This document shows positions 40,242 through 49,058 of a DNA stretch of 64,000 bases, piece after piece (the stretch's first letter is position 1; each line of letters starts with the position of its first letter). The notes beneath the pieces are model-generated. The model saw only the letters and a program-made list of their open reading frames with translations, was not told where the DNA came from and searched no databases. A program made the position numbers and the translations under genes. The stretch spans positions 26,463 to 90,462 of the forward strand of contig CAYLKH010000001.1 in the NCBI GenBank assembly GCA_964384255.1, read 5' to 3'. Source of the stretch: SIG469 sp964384255 (lineage in GTDB: Bacteria > Bacillota > Clostridia > Oscillospirales > Oscillospiraceae).

Positions 40242-42806
40242 ATGGCTACAATAAGAAATACTCTGCTTACCGGTCCCGCCCGGGAAGCCTTCTGCGCCCA
40301 GGTGTCCCGGCTGGCGGCTGCCGAAAGCATGGTCCTGATGAAAAACGAAAACGGACTGCTGCCCCTTGCATCCGACCAGGGGAAATATCCCATAGCCGTT
40401 TTCGGTATTGGGCAGATATATTCGGTCAAGGGCGGCACCGGCTCAGGAGAAGTAAATAATGTCAACAATGTGAACATACTGGAAGGGCTTACTGCCTGCG
40501 GATCGCTGGAGGTCGACCGGCTGGTAGCCTCCAAATACGAAGCCTGGGTGGCTAACCACCCCAAAAAGGAAGCGAACTTCCTTGCGCCCGACGTGTTTTC
40601 TCAGGAAGAAATGCCCCTGAGCATCGTCAATGTTGAGCTGGCTGCTCAGCGTAACAGCGCGGCGGTCATCGTCATTTCCCGGGTCGCCGGTGAAGGGGCT
40701 GACATGCCCGGAAGCCGGGGAGACTATTTCCTCAGCCCCGGCGAAGAAGACATGATAGACCAGGTCTGCACCCACTTTGAAAACGTTGTGCTGCTGCTGA
40801 ACACCTCCGGCGTTATTGATACCTCCTTTATCGACAGCCGTATCGGCGCGGTGCTTTTTACCTCCCTGCCCGGACAGGAGGGGGGACACGCTGTGGCCGA
40901 CGTGCTTTGCGGCGCGGTGGTTCCCTCCGGCAAGCTGACCGACAGCTGGACAAAACACATTGAGGACTACCCCTCTTATCGCAATTTCGGCACCGGTAAG
41001 AAAAACGGCCTTGAGTTCCCTGCCATGGGTCCCGGAGGAAACGGAGGCATGGAGCAGCAGTGCTACATCAACTATGAAGAAAGCATTTTCGTCGGCTATC
41101 GCTATTTCGATACCTTTGGGGTAGACGTGGCCTTCCCCTTTGGCCACGGACTGTCCTACGCAGACTTTGAGACAACTGACTGCGCCATGGAGGTGGACAG
41201 CGGACGCATAACCGTCAGGACTACTGTCGCCAACATCAGCGACCGGTATTGCGGCAAGGATGTTCTGGAGGTTTATTTCTCCGCCCCCGACGGAAAGCTG
41301 GAAAAGCCATATCAGGAGCTGGCAGGATTTGCCAAAACCGGTCTGCTGGCTCCCGGCGAGAGCCAGCAGCTCAGCGTGACCTTTGACGTGAACGACATGG
41401 CTTCTTACAGCCAGGAGGATTCCGCATATATCCTTGAAAGCGGGTATTACTATATCCGGGCGGGCAGAAGCTCGAGAGATACCTTTATCGTCGGCGCCGT
41501 ATACATCGACCGCGAGGTCAGGACCCTTACCCTTTCCGGCCGGCTGAAAATGCTCCCCGGCGGCGACTTTAAGGCTGTCAGCAAGCAGGGAGCCATCCCC
41601 CTGACCTATGACGGCGAGGAGCTTCAGATGGAGGCGGCGCGGAAGATGGCCGTCCGGCTCAGCTCAAAAAGCTTTAAACCCAGGACCGTTCATTACAGGG
41701 GCGAACCAAAGCTTTGCGCCGCCAGTGAAGGGGAAGGACTCACCCTTGACGACGTAAGAGCGGGAAAATGCACCGTGGCAAATCTGGTGGCTCAGATGAC
41801 TGTTGAGGAAATGGCGTCCCTGTGCTGCGGTACCGGCATGGATATGTCTGCCATGCCTGCGGATATATTCGAGAATATGCCAAAGGGCGACGACGGCGAA
41901 GCATCCCACATGGGGGTTGGGGGCATGGATGCGGGAGAACCCAATTCCGTCCCCGGAGCTGCCGGTCAGACCGTTGACATGACCGAAAAATACGGTATCC
42001 GTCGTATCATTCTGGCCGACGGCCCTGCGGGAGTTCGCATAACCCGTGAGATAAAAGACGACGAGGGCCAGGTGGTCAAACGCCAGAACTGCACTGCCTT
42101 CCCGGTGGGTACCCTTCTGGCTTCCAGCTGGGACACAGAGCTTATTCGTTCTGTTGGCGCTGCCGTCGGCATGGAAATGCTGGAATACAAGATCGACCTG
42201 TGGCTTGCGCCGGGTATGAATATCCATCGCCATCCCTATTGCGGCAGAAACTTTGAATACTATTCCGAAGATCCCCGCCTTGCGGGCGCTGTGGCCGCGG
42301 CCATGACCGAAGGCGTCCAGTCCCGTGGGGTCGGCGTGACCCTTAAGCATTTTGCCTGCAACAACCAGGAGGATCAGCGCACAAACTCCAACTCTGTCGT
42401 TGACCAGCGGGCGCTGAGAGAGATATATCTCAAGGGCTTTGAGGTGGCGGTCAAAAAGGCATCGCCTATGGCTATCATGACCTCTTATAACGACATTAAC
42501 GGCGTTCCTGCTGCGGACAACTACGACCTGTGTACCGCCATAACAAGGGACGAATGGGGCTTCAAGGGCATTATCATGACCGACTGGGGCGGCGGCAATT
42601 CCAGCCCTGCCATAAGCATGTATGCCGGTAACGACATGATCCAGCCCGGCGGACATTCCAGCGTTAGGGCCATAATTGACGGCGTGGAAAGCAGCGACCC
42701 TGTTACCTCAAAGGGTCAGGCGGCAAAGCAGGTAACCGTTACCCGGGCCATGCTGGAAAGGTCTGTATGCCATATCCTTAATGTTCTGCTCAGATTGCCT
42801 GAATAA
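40242..42806 (+). CDS. GH3 beta-glucosidase-type glycoside hydrolase, permuted domain order
   Basis: An 854-aa cytoplasmic enzyme (no signal peptide). The alpha/beta sandwich domain comes first (LAAAESMVLMKNENGLLPL), then the Fn3-like domain (FPFGHGLSYADF), then the (beta/alpha)8 barrel (RRIILADGPAGVRI, HPYCGRNFEYYSEDP, TLKHFACNNQEDQR). The nucleophile is Asp781 in IIMTDWGGG. This barrel-last order is reversed from most GH3 and is known from rumen and gut Clostridia beta-glucosidases. It likely removes glucose or another sugar from small glycosides, perhaps plant polyphenol glycosides (inference from context). Confidence 0.92.
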   Translation: MATIRNTLLTGPAREAFCAQVSRLAAAESMVLMKNENGLLPLASDQGKYPIAVFGIGQIYSVKGGTGSGEVNNVNNVNILEGLTACGSLEVDRLVASKYEAWVANHPKKEANFLAPDVFSQEEMPLSIVNVELAAQRNSAAVIVISRVAGEGADMPGSRGDYFLSPGEEDMIDQVCTHFENVVLLLNTSGVIDTSFIDSRIGAVLFTSLPGQEGGHAVADVLCGAVVPSGKLTDSWTKHIEDYPSYRNFGTGKKNGLEFPAMGPGGNGGMEQQCYINYEESIFVGYRYFDTFGVDVAFPFGHGLSYADFETTDCAMEVDSGRITVRTTVANISDRYCGKDVLEVYFSAPDGKLEKPYQELAGFAKTGLLAPGESQQLSVTFDVNDMASYSQEDSAYILESGYYYIRAGRSSRDTFIVGAVYIDREVRTLTLSGRLKMLPGGDFKAVSKQGAIPLTYDGEELQMEAARKMAVRLSSKSFKPRTVHYRGEPKLCAASEGEGLTLDDVRAGKCTVANLVAQMTVEEMASLCCGTGMDMSAMPADIFENMPKGDDGEASHMGVGGMDAGEPNSVPGAAGQTVDMTEKYGIRRIILADGPAGVRITREIKDDEGQVVKRQNCTAFPVGTLLASSWDTELIRSVGAAVGMEMLEYKIDLWLAPGMNIHRHPYCGRNFEYYSEDPRLAGAVAAAMTEGVQSRGVGVTLKHFACNNQEDQRTNSNSVVDQRALREIYLKGFEVAVKKASPMAIMTSYNDINGVPAADNYDLCTAITRDEWGFKGIIMTDWGGGNSSPAISMYAGNDMIQPGGHSSVRAIIDGVESSDPVTSKGQAAKQVTVTRAMLERSVCHILNVLLRLPE

Positions 42807-42907
42807 CCGCTGACCTGATCGTCGGTTACACGAATCAAATAATCGGCCGCCGGGGTCGGCGAGCCGGGAAAGGACGCTTTTATCAAAAAGCGACAGAATA
42901 GATACCT

Positions 42908-44296
42908 ATGACTGATAATATCGTTATTGTCGGAGCCGGTCCTGCGGGTATATTTACTGCGGTTGAAATGCTCCGCAAAGGAAGTAAAAAGAAGATAACC
43001 ATCGTCGAAAAGGGCAGAGCCGTTGAAAACCGGGTATGCCCCAAGGCAAAAACCGGCAAATGCATGAGCTGCAAGCCCTATTGCCATATCACCACCGGAT
43101 TTTCCGGAGCGGGAGCTTTTTCTGACGGTAAGCTTTCCCTGAGCTATGAGGTCGGCGGGGATCTGCCCAGCCTCATTGGCGAAAATCTGGCCCAGGATAC
43201 TATCGACTATGCCGACAAAATTTATCTCGAATTTGGGGCCGACACCCATGTTGAGGGGGTTGGAGATCCGGAGGAGGTAAAAGATATCCGCCGCCGGGCC
43301 ATCAACGCCGGATTGAAGCTGGTGGATTGCCCCATACGCCATATGGGTACCGAAAAGGCTCAGGATATTTATTATCGCATTGAGCAATATCTGGTAGACA
43401 ACGGCGTTGAGCTTATTTTTGGATGGGAGTGTACCGACCTTATCCTTGAAAGCGGCTGCTGCAAGGGCGTACGGATCACCAATGGCGGCAACACCCGGGA
43501 GCTTTCTGCTGCCCACACTATCGTGGCTACCGGCCGCAGAGGAGCCGACTGGCTGGAAAAAATATGCGCCGAATATGGTATCGCCCATCAGCCCGGGACC
43601 GTGGATATCGGCGTCCGGGTCGAGGTGCGCAACGAGATAATGGAAACCGTCAACAAGGTCCTTTATGAATCCAAGCTTATTGGATATCCTCAGCCCTTTA
43701 AGAACAAGGTCCGCACCTTCTGCCAGAATCCCGGCGGATTTGTCAGCCAGGAAAATTACGACAACGATCTGGCTGTGGTCAACGGACATTCCTTTAAGGA
43801 CACCAAGTCCAACAATACCAACCTGGCTATCCTCTGCTCCCACAACTTTGTTTATCCCTTCAATCAGCCTATTGCCTATGCCCAGAAGATCGGCGAGCTG
43901 ACAAATATGCTGGGAGCGGGGCATATTCTGGTCCAGCGCTTTGGGGATATTCTCGACGGAAAACGCACCTGGGAAAAGGAGCTTAGCCAGTCAAACGTCC
44001 GGCCCACCCTGCCTGATGCCGTGGCCGGTGACATAACCGCCGCCATGCCTTATCGGGCTATGATAAATATTATCAACTTCATCAAGGCTGTGGACCATGT
44101 TGTTCCCGGCTTTGCGGCCAACGAGACTCTGCTGTATTCCCCCGAGCTTAAGTTCTATTCCAACAGGGTGAAGATGGACGAGAACTTCAACACCAATGTT
44201 GAAGGACTCCACTGCCTTGGCGATTCCAGCGGCTGGACAAGAGGTCTGATGATGGCATCGGTCATGGGCGTGCTTATGGGCCGTAAGCTGGTTTAA
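42908..44296 (+). CDS. FAD-dependent dehydrogenase, COG2509 type
   Basis: A 462-aa flavoprotein. The N-terminal FAD motif is IVGAGPAGIFTAVEML, a Cys-rich segment RVCPKAKTGKCMSCKPYC follows, then FSGAGAFSDGKLSLS, and VATGRRGADWL in the middle. The C-terminus GLHCLGDSSGWTRGLMMAS binds the flavin. The family is uncharacterised; it resembles HI0933/GidA-like oxidoreductases. The start ATG lacks a good ribosome site. It follows GH3 by 101 bp and precedes the M20 gene by 30 bp, so the three may be one transcript. Confidence 0.88.
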   Translation: MTDNIVIVGAGPAGIFTAVEMLRKGSKKKITIVEKGRAVENRVCPKAKTGKCMSCKPYCHITTGFSGAGAFSDGKLSLSYEVGGDLPSLIGENLAQDTIDYADKIYLEFGADTHVEGVGDPEEVKDIRRRAINAGLKLVDCPIRHMGTEKAQDIYYRIEQYLVDNGVELIFGWECTDLILESGCCKGVRITNGGNTRELSAAHTIVATGRRGADWLEKICAEYGIAHQPGTVDIGVRVEVRNEIMETVNKVLYESKLIGYPQPFKNKVRTFCQNPGGFVSQENYDNDLAVVNGHSFKDTKSNNTNLAILCSHNFVYPFNQPIAYAQKIGELTNMLGAGHILVQRFGDILDGKRTWEKELSQSNVRPTLPDAVAGDITAAMPYRAMINIINFIKAVDHVVPGFAANETLLYSPELKFYSNRVKMDENFNTNVEGLHCLGDSSGWTRGLMMASVMGVLMGRKLV

Positions 44297-44326
44297 TGTA
44301 ATCAATTTAAGAGTTAAGGTATAGAT

Positions 44327-45535
44327 ATGCTGATAAATAAAGAGGTTGCTGCCCTTTTGGATTATGCTGTCAAAACCAGAAGGGAGCTGCACAAAATACC
44401 CGAGGTGGGTTTTGAGCTTTACAAAACCCACCGGTTCGTTGTGTCCGAGCTGGAAAAGCTTAAGCCTGACGTGCTGGAAACCATGGCGGATACCGGGGTG
44501 AAGGCCGTCTGGTTTGCCCGGGAGCCTGTGGATACCATCGCTTTCCGGGCGGATATGGACGGGCTTAACGTCCTTGAACAGAACGAAACTGACTACGTTT
44601 CTTCCCATGTGGGGAAGATGCATGGCTGCGGCCACGACGGCCACATGACCATGCTGCTGATGCTGGCAAAGCTGGTGGACAGTCACCGGGATCAGCTTAA
44701 GAACAATGTTGTGCTGCTGTTCCAGCCGGCGGAAGAAGGCTGGGGCGGCGCCGCCGCCATGATAGAAGACGGCGCGCTGGAAGATCCCCGTGTAGACCGC
44801 ATTTATGGCATCCACCTGTGGCCCACTGTCCCCAAGGGCAGGATCGGTATCCGCTGGGGATACATGATGGCCCGCAGCTGCGAATTCGATATTTATGCTC
44901 AGGGCATCAGCGCTCACGGAGCCAGCCCCCAGATGGGGGTCGATGCCATCGTTGCGGCTGCCGAGCTGATAATCATGCTGCAAAGCGCCATAACCCGGTC
45001 GGTAGATCCCCATCAGGACGCTTTGTTAACAATAGGCCGCGTTAATGGCGGCAGCGCAAGAAACGTTATTGCCGACCAGGTGGAAATGAATGGGACACTC
45101 AGAGTTTTTTCTTCCGAGGTTTATGACAACCTGATGGCCCGTATCCACGCCATGACCGAAGGAGTGGCCCTTGCCACGGGGGCAAGGTTCAATATTTTCG
45201 AGCGGATGCAGTATCCCAGCGTTGAAAACCCCCGGCCCATGGTGGAAGACCTTTATACATACACCGGTATGGAGGATATTGTGCTGGTTGAGCCTGCCAT
45301 GGCGGCAGAGGATTTTGCCTGTTATCAGCAGAAGGTCCCGGGGATCTTTATGTGGCTGGGTATCCAGGGTGGCAAAAATCAGCAGCCGCTTCACAACTGC
45401 CGGTTCGATTTTGACGAGGACGTTCTGCTGGTGGGGGTCGAGGTTTATAGAAGACTGCTGGGGATATGCCAGCAGGCGGACATATTTGACTGCAAATCAC
45501 CGAATGTGGCAATTGCGGACAGAACAGGCCTGTGA
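44327..45535 (+). CDS. M20-family amidohydrolase (hippurate hydrolase/N-acyl-amino-acid type)
   Basis: A 402-aa metal-dependent aminoacylase. It begins with the family stretch TRRELHKIPEVGFE. The dinuclear metal motif is MHGCGHDGHM, the acid/base pair lies in PAEEGWGGAA, a dimerisation domain starts near GISAHGASPQMGVDAIVAAA, and VEPAMAAEDFACYQQ ends the catalytic domain. It cleaves N-acyl or aromatic amides of amino acids. AAGG lies upstream of the ATG. It is followed at 38 bp by a beta-helix protein gene. Confidence 0.9.
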   Translation: MLINKEVAALLDYAVKTRRELHKIPEVGFELYKTHRFVVSELEKLKPDVLETMADTGVKAVWFAREPVDTIAFRADMDGLNVLEQNETDYVSSHVGKMHGCGHDGHMTMLLMLAKLVDSHRDQLKNNVVLLFQPAEEGWGGAAAMIEDGALEDPRVDRIYGIHLWPTVPKGRIGIRWGYMMARSCEFDIYAQGISAHGASPQMGVDAIVAAAELIIMLQSAITRSVDPHQDALLTIGRVNGGSARNVIADQVEMNGTLRVFSSEVYDNLMARIHAMTEGVALATGARFNIFERMQYPSVENPRPMVEDLYTYTGMEDIVLVEPAMAAEDFACYQQKVPGIFMWLGIQGGKNQQPLHNCRFDFDEDVLLVGVEVYRRLLGICQQADIFDCKSPNVAIADRTGL

Positions 45536-45573
45536 TATGCTGATATAAGTAAATACAGGAAAGGAAATGCGAA

Positions 45574-47031
45574 ATGAAAATAATCGGAATCCCTGACGAA
45601 GAATATGTCAGAAGCCCTTATGTAAAAATGCAGCCCCATCCCGAAGGCGAAGGCGGACCTGACGGCCCCGGCGGCCCGGGAGGTCCCGGCGGCCCCGGTG
45701 GAGAAGGTGGTCCCGGCGGACCCGGCGGAGAAGGCATGATGATGGAGCAGAAGCCCACCTTTGCCTGCGTGGAGGTCATTGACGGAACCCTTCGGCCCGG
45801 TGCCGAAGAAACGAAGGCGGCTTTCCTGGGCGGCACTGTGACCGCTACCGGGGGCGATATGGTCGAGATCCTGTCCTCCAACAGCTCTGTGGGCGGAGTT
45901 TATGTTTCCGGCGAAGGCAGCGACTTTACTCTTTCAAACGCTGTTATCAGGCTTTCCGGCGAAGGTGCCGGACTTGGTGGAAAAATATCCGGCGCCAGCG
46001 TTGAGGATCATGGCGTGCTTACCCTGAAAAACTGCTTTATCAATATGGACGGCAAGCTGCGCTGCGCCACCTCCTGCGGCGGCAATTCCCTGCTTAAGGT
46101 CTATGATTCCATGCTGGTGTCCCACGGGGATCCGTGGCCCGTAGACGTAAAAGAGGTCACGTGGGTAATGGGGCCGGGTATGGCGAAGCCCCCTGTTTTC
46201 CTCGAGATCGAGGGCAATATGCGCACCCACTGCACCGTGATGGACTCCGAAAGCTATTTCTATAATTCAACGATCATTGCCGACAGCTGGGCAGCTCTGT
46301 CTACCGATGCCGGTGGCGACAGGGTATATCTTGAAGCTAACGACTGCAAGGTGATCACTACCCGCTCCGGATACGGCACCTATGCCGACACCATGTGCCA
46401 CTGCGTCCTGAACCGGTGCGACCTGGAGGTTGCCAACATGGGCGCTATCATCGCAGGCGAGGCAGATGTCAGGTTCCATGATTGCCGGGCAAAATGCGGC
46501 AGCTATCTGGCGCTTATCCATGTGGTGGGCGGCTCCAACACTCAGGTCAGCGGCCTTGACGTGGTGGGCGGAAATATCCGCACCAGAGACTGCGCCGTTA
46601 TCGTCAAGAGCGAAAACGCCGATATCCTGTTTGACGGCGCTGAGGTCAGCTCCCTGGCGGGAGTCCTTGTCCGGTCAAAGATCAACGACGACCCCATGGC
46701 CGCAAAGGTGGGCAGCGACATAGTTTATGGCATCCATGTCAAGCTGCGCAATGTGGACACCGAAAACGATATTATCCATGGGGATACCCAGCGCCGCATG
46801 GTGGTATATTTTGAAAACTCCAGGCTCAGAGGCGCTATAACCGGCGGCGCTGTCGTCAAAATGGACGAAGGCAGCTTCTGGTTTGCCGACAGGGACTCGG
46901 ATGTGGTCCTTATGGGGAACGCAGACACCCAGAATATCGATGCGCCTGCCGGAGTCACTATCTCGGCAAAGGGTGCCGCTGCCGGAGAATTTGCCCTCGC
47001 TTCCGGCGGTGTTTTGAAAGTTACAGAATAA
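45574..47031 (+). CDS. Parallel beta-helix protein with N-terminal GPGGPGG tract
   Basis: A 485-aa protein without signal peptide. Residues 1-25 are a short polar head, 26-52 a GPGGPGGPGG/GEGG tract and 53-485 beta-helix rungs (VYVSGEGSDFTLSNAVIRLS, NCFINMDGKLRCATSCGGNS, SWAALSTDAGGDRVYLEAND, MGAIIAGEADVRFHDCRAKC). It is a paralogue of the 37038 protein and shares the tract with the 32410 protein. AGGAAAGGAAATGCGAA precedes the ATG. It lies 38 bp after the M20 gene and ends at a strong terminator. Function unknown. Confidence 0.82.
   Translation: MKIIGIPDEEYVRSPYVKMQPHPEGEGGPDGPGGPGGPGGPGGEGGPGGPGGEGMMMEQKPTFACVEVIDGTLRPGAEETKAAFLGGTVTATGGDMVEILSSNSSVGGVYVSGEGSDFTLSNAVIRLSGEGAGLGGKISGASVEDHGVLTLKNCFINMDGKLRCATSCGGNSLLKVYDSMLVSHGDPWPVDVKEVTWVMGPGMAKPPVFLEIEGNMRTHCTVMDSESYFYNSTIIADSWAALSTDAGGDRVYLEANDCKVITTRSGYGTYADTMCHCVLNRCDLEVANMGAIIAGEADVRFHDCRAKCGSYLALIHVVGGSNTQVSGLDVVGGNIRTRDCAVIVKSENADILFDGAEVSSLAGVLVRSKINDDPMAAKVGSDIVYGIHVKLRNVDTENDIIHGDTQRRMVVYFENSRLRGAITGGAVVKMDEGSFWFADRDSDVVLMGNADTQNIDAPAGVTISAKGAAAGEFALASGGVLKVTE
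45652..45738 (+). repeat. GPGGPGG-coding tandem repeat
   Basis: Nine-base units GGCCCCGGC/GGTCCCGGC coding PGG repeat about eight times with silent variation and Glu interruptions. Confidence 0.85.
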
Positions 47032-47081
47032 TCAGTCTGTAAACAACGGCAGAAGGTTGCCGTAACGGAAAGGAACGGACC

Positions 47082-47116
47082 ACGGGAGCGGATGTATTTT
47101 CCGCTCCCGTTTTTCA
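47082..47116 (+). terminator. Terminator of the 45.6-kb beta-helix gene
   Basis: ACGGGAGCGG, ATGTATTTT, CCGCTCCCGT, then TTTT. Confidence 0.9.
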
Positions 47117-47188
47117 GGGGGAAAGCAAAGTTCACACAATTTTCACGGTAAAACGATAATTAGAAACAATTTACTCCCTAATACGCTA

Positions 47189-47217
47189 TTGCGAAAATTA
47201 AAAATGCCTGATATAAT
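47189..47217 (+). promoter_or_regulatory. Promoter of the 47.3-kb small gene
   Basis: TTGCGA (47189-47194), 17-nt spacer, TATAAT (47212-47217). The 5' leader has a CCGGGCC/GGCCCGG hairpin near 47248-47262. Confidence 0.75.
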
Positions 47218-47297
47218 TGATTTGTTTGCCAAGTGGATCATCCGGGCCAGGCCCGGTTATAAAACATAAAATGTTAACATTTAAGGAGAAGAACAAA

Positions 47298-47648
47298 ATG
47301 GCAAAAGCAGATGTACTTTTTGACAAAACTGAGTTCATCGTCCAGATCGCCGACAAGCAGGCCATGAGCATGAGCGTTAAGGCCGAGGACATCACCTCCA
47401 TTACCTTCGAACCCTGCGAATACAAAAAACTGTTTGGCCTGAGCAAAGGCGTTACCGAACACATCGTTATCAAAACCAAAAGAATGCCCATCATGATCGA
47501 CAAGATCGCTGTGGAAAAGAAAAAGGCCGGCAACTGGGACAACATCAAATCCCAGATGGAAACCTTTGCCAAGAACAACAAGCTGTCTGTCTACCACGAA
47601 ACTGAGGTCTGGAAGCTTCCTTCTCTGGGCAGCGACGGCATGGAATAA
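47298..47648 (+). CDS. Conserved-looking small cytoplasmic protein, unknown
   Basis: A 116-aa soluble basic protein (MAKADVLFDKTEFIVQIADK...). Alternating strands in the first 75 residues (ITSITFEPCEYKKLFGLSKG, EHIVIKTKRMPIMID) followed by a helix (WDNIKSQMETFAKNNKL) would suit a PH-like barrel, an impression only. ATG 47298 has AAGGAGAAG upstream; it has its own promoter and terminator, so it is a monocistronic and probably well-expressed gene. No family recognised. Confidence 0.8.
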   Translation: MAKADVLFDKTEFIVQIADKQAMSMSVKAEDITSITFEPCEYKKLFGLSKGVTEHIVIKTKRMPIMIDKIAVEKKKAGNWDNIKSQMETFAKNNKLSVYHETEVWKLPSLGSDGME

Positions 47649-47673
47649 TCGTCATCACTCAGCATAACAGGCA

Positions 47674-47711
47674 TCCCGGCAGAGCATCGGCTCTGCCGGG
47701 AACTTGTTTTG
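47674..47711 (+). terminator. Terminator of the 47.3-kb small gene
   Basis: TCCCGGCAGAG, CATCGG, CTCTGCCGGGA, then ACTTGTTTTG. Confidence 0.8.
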
Positions 47712-47773
47712 TTGGGGCGGCTGTTTAATATTTGCCTGAACCGGCATATCTTCCAAACGGTAGGAATCCCCCC

Positions 47774-47802
47774 TTGATATGCAGCGGGATATTGAGTATA
47801 AT
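47774..47802 (+). promoter_or_regulatory. Promoter of the PucR-type regulator
   Basis: TTGATA (47774-47779), 17-nt spacer, TATAAT (47797-47802). Confidence 0.8.
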
Positions 47803-47845
47803 TGAACCGGAAAATTGTGATCTTTTCACAGCGGGGGATGGTTAT

Positions 47846-48994
47846 ATGCTTAATAACGGACCGGTTATTGACGAACCTTTGCAGGCAGTATTCAACAGCG
47901 CGCTGACGGCTGATAGCAGGGAAGCTGTGGTCAAAAGCTTCTATGACCTGACCGGTATGCCCGCTGTTGTGGTGGATATGGCAAACCATGTTGCGGTTGC
48001 CTCCGGGAACGGGGAATGCGATTTCGGAACGATCGAAGATGAGCTTAGCAAGGCCGAATTGCCGCCGGATGTTTCGGGATGCCCCATCTCTCAGCCGGTG
48101 GTGATCACCGCCGGTGGAGAAAACTCGTGGGCGCTGTGGGCCATTTATGACGGCTACCAATGCCTGATGAAGCTGGCTGTATGCGTTGGCCATGAGCCTG
48201 ACCGCCGGAAGCTTAGTGCCGGGGAGACTCTGGCAAAGGGGCTGTATTCCCTCTGGTTACGGCTCAGGCTGGCAGCATCGGATGACGAGAACGAAAAGGG
48301 CAGTTATCTGCGCTCTCTTATTCAGGGGAATGAAACCCGCAGGCTCCCGGGCTTTGGGGAGCCGTATATTATAGCCGTCACGGCGGCGGATACAGGCCGT
48401 CAGTTATTCCGGGAGCTGGGGGGCCGCTTTGAATTCCCGGCCATATGGGCTGATAACGGCGGCGAATATGTGCTGCTGATGAGCAGAGCCGACGAGGCCG
48501 GGTTATCCGGTTTTGAATCGGCGGCTAAAAGCCGGGGAGCGATCGTCGGGCTGAGTCAGCAGTTTGCCGACCTGAGCAAAGCCCCCAGCTATTATACCCA
48601 GGCAAGGGACTCTGCCGCCATAGCGTCTCGCTTTGCAGGGTTTTCCGGCTTTGCCAGGTTCAGGGATATGAAGCTGTTTTTGATGTTTGACAGCTTTTCA
48701 AAAACAGACCCCGGCCGAAGCATGGTCGACCCGCAGGTTGAGCTGCTGGCCGGATATGACCGGGAAAAGAACACGGCATATCTGCGTACACTGTTCTGCT
48801 GGCTGCTAAACAGCCAGAGGGCGGCTGCCGCCGCCAGACAGCTGGGAGTTCATCGCAATACTCTGGACAATCGTCTGGCCCGGATCAACGAGCTTATCAG
48901 CGCCGATTGGGGCAGCTGCGCCGATTCCACCGGGATGCTGTATTCCCTGTTTATTACCATGGACCGGCTGGGCAGCCTTGAATATTTCGGATAA
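47846..48994 (+). CDS. PucR/CdaR-type transcription regulator
   Basis: A 382-aa regulator. The C-terminal PucR helix-turn-helix is LRTLFCWLLNSQRAAAAA followed by RQLGVHRNTLDNRLARI near residues 310-345. The N-half may hold a GAF/PAS-like sensor (LTGMPAVVVDMANHVAVASG). ATG 47846 has GGGGG eight bases upstream; the promoter ends 44 bp before it. Such regulators respond to small metabolites and usually control adjacent catabolic genes; the convergent tannase-like operon or the beta-helix/M20 genes are candidates. Confidence 0.85.
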   Translation: MLNNGPVIDEPLQAVFNSALTADSREAVVKSFYDLTGMPAVVVDMANHVAVASGNGECDFGTIEDELSKAELPPDVSGCPISQPVVITAGGENSWALWAIYDGYQCLMKLAVCVGHEPDRRKLSAGETLAKGLYSLWLRLRLAASDDENEKGSYLRSLIQGNETRRLPGFGEPYIIAVTAADTGRQLFRELGGRFEFPAIWADNGGEYVLLMSRADEAGLSGFESAAKSRGAIVGLSQQFADLSKAPSYYTQARDSAAIASRFAGFSGFARFRDMKLFLMFDSFSKTDPGRSMVDPQVELLAGYDREKNTAYLRTLFCWLLNSQRAAAAARQLGVHRNTLDNRLARINELISADWGSCADSTGMLYSLFITMDRLGSLEYFG

Positions 48995-49006
48995 CCGGAA
49001 CATATA

Positions 49007-49047
49007 CCAACCGCCCCATCCCCGGCAAAAGGGGATGGGGCGGTTGG
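49007..49047. terminator. Convergent terminator hairpin
   Basis: CCAACCGCCCCATCCCC, GGCAAAA, GGGGATGGGGCGGTTGG: a 17-bp perfect stem between the PucR (+) and tannase-like (-) 3' ends. T runs are lacking. Confidence 0.7.
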
Positions 49048-49058
49048 CTTATGGACAG

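Noticed and set aside
41664..43924. Long minus-strand frames (330 and 402 aa) over GH3 and the FAD dehydrogenase
   Set aside because: No motifs and unusual composition; shadows of well-supported plus-strand genes.
43991..45013. 340-aa antisense frame
   Set aside because: It spans the FAD dehydrogenase and M20 genes, both certain on the other strand.
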